The notes under the pieces are model-generated. The model searched no databases, was not told the DNA's origin, and was given only the letters and a program-made list of their open reading frames with translations. A stretch of DNA of 64,000 nucleotides. Source: Actinomadura mexicana. Its GTDB lineage: Bacteria; Actinomycetota; Actinomycetes; Streptosporangiales; Streptosporangiaceae. Of the stretch, positions 62,033-64,000 are shown piece by piece (positions within the stretch are counted from its first letter, which is position 1; each line of letters opens with the position of its first letter). The stretch lies in contig NZ_FZNP01000003.1 in assembly GCF_900188105.1 (NCBI RefSeq), positions 496,001-560,000 of the forward strand. The letters are read 5' to 3'. Both the position numbers and the translations under genes were made by a program.

Positions 62033-62038
62033 ACTGCC

Positions 62039-62725
62039 ATGCCGCCGTCCCATCGAGCAACCGGACCACCTGCGATGACTCCCCGAACACCACGACCGGA
62101 GGGCGCCCGGCCCGCGCCGCCGCCCCGGCCCCGCCCCGGCGGCCGCACCGCCCGCACCCGTGCGCAGGTGCTCGAAGCGGTCCTCGCCGAGCTCGGCGAA
62201 CACGGGTATGACGGGCTCACCATGGAGGCCGTCGCCGCCCGCGCCGGCGTGCACCGCGCCACGGTCTACCGGCGCTGGAGCGACGTCGGCGGCCTGCTCG
62301 CCGACGCCCTCGACGCGGCCGGCGACGACGACTGGCGACCCCCGGACGGCGGCTCGCTGGAAGGCGACCTGACGGCCCTGAACCAGGAGATCCAGGCGGC
62401 CATGGCCGCGGAGCCGCCGATCATGGCGGCCCTCATCGCCGCCTCGTTCCGCTCCGAGAAGGCCGCCCGCGCCCAGCGACGGCTCTGGGAGGACCGCTAC
62501 GCCCGCTGCGAGGTCGTCGTCACCCGGGCCGTCCGGCGCGGCGAACTACCGCCGGACACCGACGCCCGGCGCCTGCTCATCGCCGCCACCGCACCGCTGT
62601 ACCACCACCTGGTGCTCCTCCGAACCCCGCCCGACCCGGCCCTGCCCGCCCACGCGGCCAGGACCGCCGCCCTGGCCGCGACCGCCGGCGCCTTCACCGT
62701 CCCTCCAGGCGACGCACCCGAGTAG
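62039..62725 (+). CDS. TetR family regulator divergent from the Vat-like gene
   Basis: 228 residues. A Pro/Arg-rich N-terminus (1-38) then HTH: RAQVLEAVLAELGEHGYDGL, TMEAVAARAGVHRATVYRRW, SDVGGLLADALDAAGDDDW. The C-terminal TetR_C domain has EPPIMAALIAASFRSEKAAR and RRLLIAATAPLYHHLVLL. The palindrome at 62007-62028 is the likely autoregulatory site and lies in the region shared with the acetyltransferase gene. Confidence 0.88.
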   Translation: MPPSHRATGPPAMTPRTPRPEGARPAPPPRPRPGGRTARTRAQVLEAVLAELGEHGYDGLTMEAVAARAGVHRATVYRRWSDVGGLLADALDAAGDDDWRPPDGGSLEGDLTALNQEIQAAMAAEPPIMAALIAASFRSEKAARAQRRLWEDRYARCEVVVTRAVRRGELPPDTDARRLLIAATAPLYHHLVLLRTPPDPALPAHAARTAALAATAGAFTVPPGDAPE

Positions 62726-62753
62726 GGCCGAACGCGCGTCCACCGGATTCCCG

Positions 62754-63908
62754 CTAACTGATCTTGTAGGCCCCGCTCGGGGACGATGCCGGCTGAGATG
62801 TCCCCGCGCGGCCCGCGGGGAGTCGGACCGCGACGCGGAGGCCGCCGGTGGGGCAAGGGGTGATGTCGAGGGTCCCGTCGTGTGCTCGGACGATGCTGTG
62901 CACGATCGCCAGCCCGAGGCCGACGCCGGCGTGCTCGTCGTTGCGCGTGCGCTGCGTGCCGCGCTGGAAGGGTTCGGTGAGGGTCGGGACCAGTTCCGGT
63001 GGGACCCGATGGCCGGTGTTCACGACCCGCAGCACGCTCGCGTCGTGCTGCGATTCGGTGTGGACCGTCACGGTGCCGCCGGAGACGAGGTTGTGGACGA
63101 CGGCGTTCTGGACGAGGTTGGTCACCATCCGCAGGATGAGCGCCGCGGAGCCGACGGTCTGCGCCCTCTCGCCGGTGACGTCGAGCACGACCCGGCGCTG
63201 TTCGGCGAGGGGGAGCAGCGTTTCGGCGGCTTCTTCGGCCATGAGGGACAGGTCGACGTTCTCGCGGCTGAAGCTCCTGCGATCGCTGCGGCTGAGCAGC
63301 AGGAGGGCCTCGGTGAGATCGATCGCCCGCGTGTTGACGCTGTGGAGGCGTTCGATGAGTTCGCCCTGGTCCCGCGTGGGGTCGGTGCGGGCGACGTCGA
63401 GCAGCGTCTGGGAGATCGCCAAGGGGGTGCGCAGTTCGTGGGAGGCGTTCGCGGCGAACCGTTGCTGTTCTTCGACGTGGGACTGCAGTTGTTCGAGCAT
63501 GGCGTCGAACACGTCGGCGAGTTCGCGGAACTCGTCCTTGCGGCCCCGTAGCCGGATTCGGTGGGACAGCGATCCGCCCGAGGCCGTCCGTGCCGCGTCC
63601 GCGATCCGTGCGAGCGGTGCGAGCATCCGGCCGGCGAGGATCCAACCGCCCAGGAGGCCGAACACCAGGAGGAAGCCCATCGCCACGGCCGCGGCGGGGT
63701 AGAAGCCGCGCAGGAGGTCGGAGCGGTCGGGCCCGACCACGATCACGATGCCGAATTTCCGCTGGATGGCTCCGGGGTCGACATCGCGCATCCAGCGCAG
63801 CACGAACACCCAGAAAACGGCCAATAGGAGCGCGCCGCCCAGCAGGAGGAATCCGGCGTAGCTGAGCGTGAGCTTCAGGCGGGCGCTGAGCCCTGGGCGC
63901 CTATCCAT
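62754..63908 (-). CDS. Sensor histidine kinase
   Basis: 384 residues from ATG 63908. First helix LTLSYAGFLLLGGALLLAVF, an outside loop of about 40 residues, second helix AAAVAMGFLLVFGLLGGWIL, HAMP (AGRMLAPLARIADAARTASG), H-box RFAANASHELRTPLAISQTL with the phospho-accepting His, N-box MVTNLVQNAVVHNL, and G1/G2 boxes (NDEHAGVGLGLAIVHSIVRA). Complete and probably active. OmpR-type kinases normally follow a response regulator gene, but upstream there is only a 16-codon frame (63901-63951). Confidence 0.92.
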   Translation of the reverse strand: MDRRPGLSARLKLTLSYAGFLLLGGALLLAVFWVFVLRWMRDVDPGAIQRKFGIVIVVGPDRSDLLRGFYPAAAVAMGFLLVFGLLGGWILAGRMLAPLARIADAARTASGGSLSHRIRLRGRKDEFRELADVFDAMLEQLQSHVEEQQRFAANASHELRTPLAISQTLLDVARTDPTRDQGELIERLHSVNTRAIDLTEALLLLSRSDRRSFSRENVDLSLMAEEAAETLLPLAEQRRVVLDVTGERAQTVGSAALILRMVTNLVQNAVVHNLVSGGTVTVHTESQHDASVLRVVNTGHRVPPELVPTLTEPFQRGTQRTRNDEHAGVGLGLAIVHSIVRAHDGTLDITPCPTGGLRVAVRLPAGRAGTSQPASSPSGAYKIS

Positions 63909-63951
63909 GAGTGCCGCCGGGGTGGACGGGCTCGACGATCCGCACACGCAT
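63901..63951 (-). CDS. 16-codon leader frame, possible remnant of a response regulator
   Basis: MRVRIVEPVHPGGTHG and a TAG that overlaps the kinase start by eight bases (ATGGATAG). The opening MRVRIVE resembles the usual MRVLIVEDE of OmpR-type response regulators. TAACAT lies seven bases upstream, so translation would be leaderless. Either a leader peptide or the fused ends of a deleted regulator gene. Confidence 0.4.
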   Translation of the reverse strand: MRVRIVEPVHPGGTHG

Positions 63952-63958
63952 GCTCTCG

Positions 63959-63992
63959 ATGTTACGAACCGCTGCATATCGCCGGCATATCG
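63959..63992 (-). promoter_or_regulatory. -10 box and 11-bp-spaced direct repeats before the kinase
   Basis: TAACAT (minus strand, 63959-63964). Upstream, GCATATCG occurs twice (63974-63981 and 63985-63992) with an 11-bp period, the spacing typical of OmpR/PhoB-family binding sites. Confidence 0.5.
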
Positions 63993-64000
63993 AAAACCCC

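Overview
The window is very GC-rich with strong third-position GC bias. It carries mshB (mycothiol biosynthesis), LytR-CpsA-Psr cell-wall ligases, eukaryote-like Ser/Thr kinases, AfsR-like TPR proteins and many GTG starts, so it comes from a filamentous actinomycete chromosome. The Thermomonosporaceae/Actinomadura group is my guess from general protein style, not something the sequence proves. I saw no rRNA or tRNA genes, no CRISPR array, no insertion sequence and no integrase.

Layout. 1-2.3 kb: a DUF917 gene running off the left edge, divergent from a PucR regulator. 2.3-5.2 kb: accessory patch with a 28-residue acidic peptide, a histidine-kinase-like ATPase fold protein, an RNase III homologue that lacks catalytic acids, a small membrane protein and a prepilin-peptidase stub. 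5.2-10.8 kb: cell-envelope genes (LCP protein, Ser/Thr kinase, PRC-barrel/DUF2382 stress protein, OmpA-like protein, lipoprotein, HTH regulator). 11-23.5 kb: two different succinate dehydrogenase operons facing each other, with a Crp-family regulator, a LysR regulator, a cyclase-TPR signalling protein and a ureohydrolase-like protein between them. Two Crp-type half-palindromic sites lie ahead of the first operon.

23.6-43.6 kb: receiver-PP2C phosphatase, an asymmetric heterodimeric ABC exporter, an S9 peptidase, a second Ser/Thr kinase, mshB with its usual membrane partner, a PadR/DHA2 efflux pair with a clear operator, a second LCP protein, ornithine aminotransferase with a divergent Lrp regulator, an RraA-like protein and two secreted proteins (an M6 metalloprotease and an unknown).

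43.7-45.6 kb: a TetR/MFS efflux pair with two matching operators. 45.6-53.3 kb: the most unusual part, a four-gene minus-strand operon (small Trypco1-type protein, trypsin-like protease with VMAP-like C-terminus, MoxR AAA+ ATPase, and a 1556-residue protein). It has the layout of NTP-dependent conflict systems described in multicellular bacteria. The large protein joins a vWA-like region, three FtsK/EccC-like units and a CbbX/EccA-like unit, nearly all with ruined ATP sites, and has a 2-oxoglutarate dehydrogenase (Kgd/OdhA) N-terminal motif inside the second FtsK unit.

53.3-64 kb: accessory and regulatory genes (YjbR, IclR, membrane and lipoproteins, a GT-C-type glycosyltransferase, VOC protein, MBL hydrolase, methionine aminopeptidase with divergent XRE regulator, Vat-like acetyltransferase with divergent TetR, and a sensor kinase whose response-regulator gene seems lost). 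A recurring feature is a TANNNT box 6-8 nt before the start codon of genes lacking a Shine-Dalgarno, which predicts leaderless mRNAs and was used to choose several starts.
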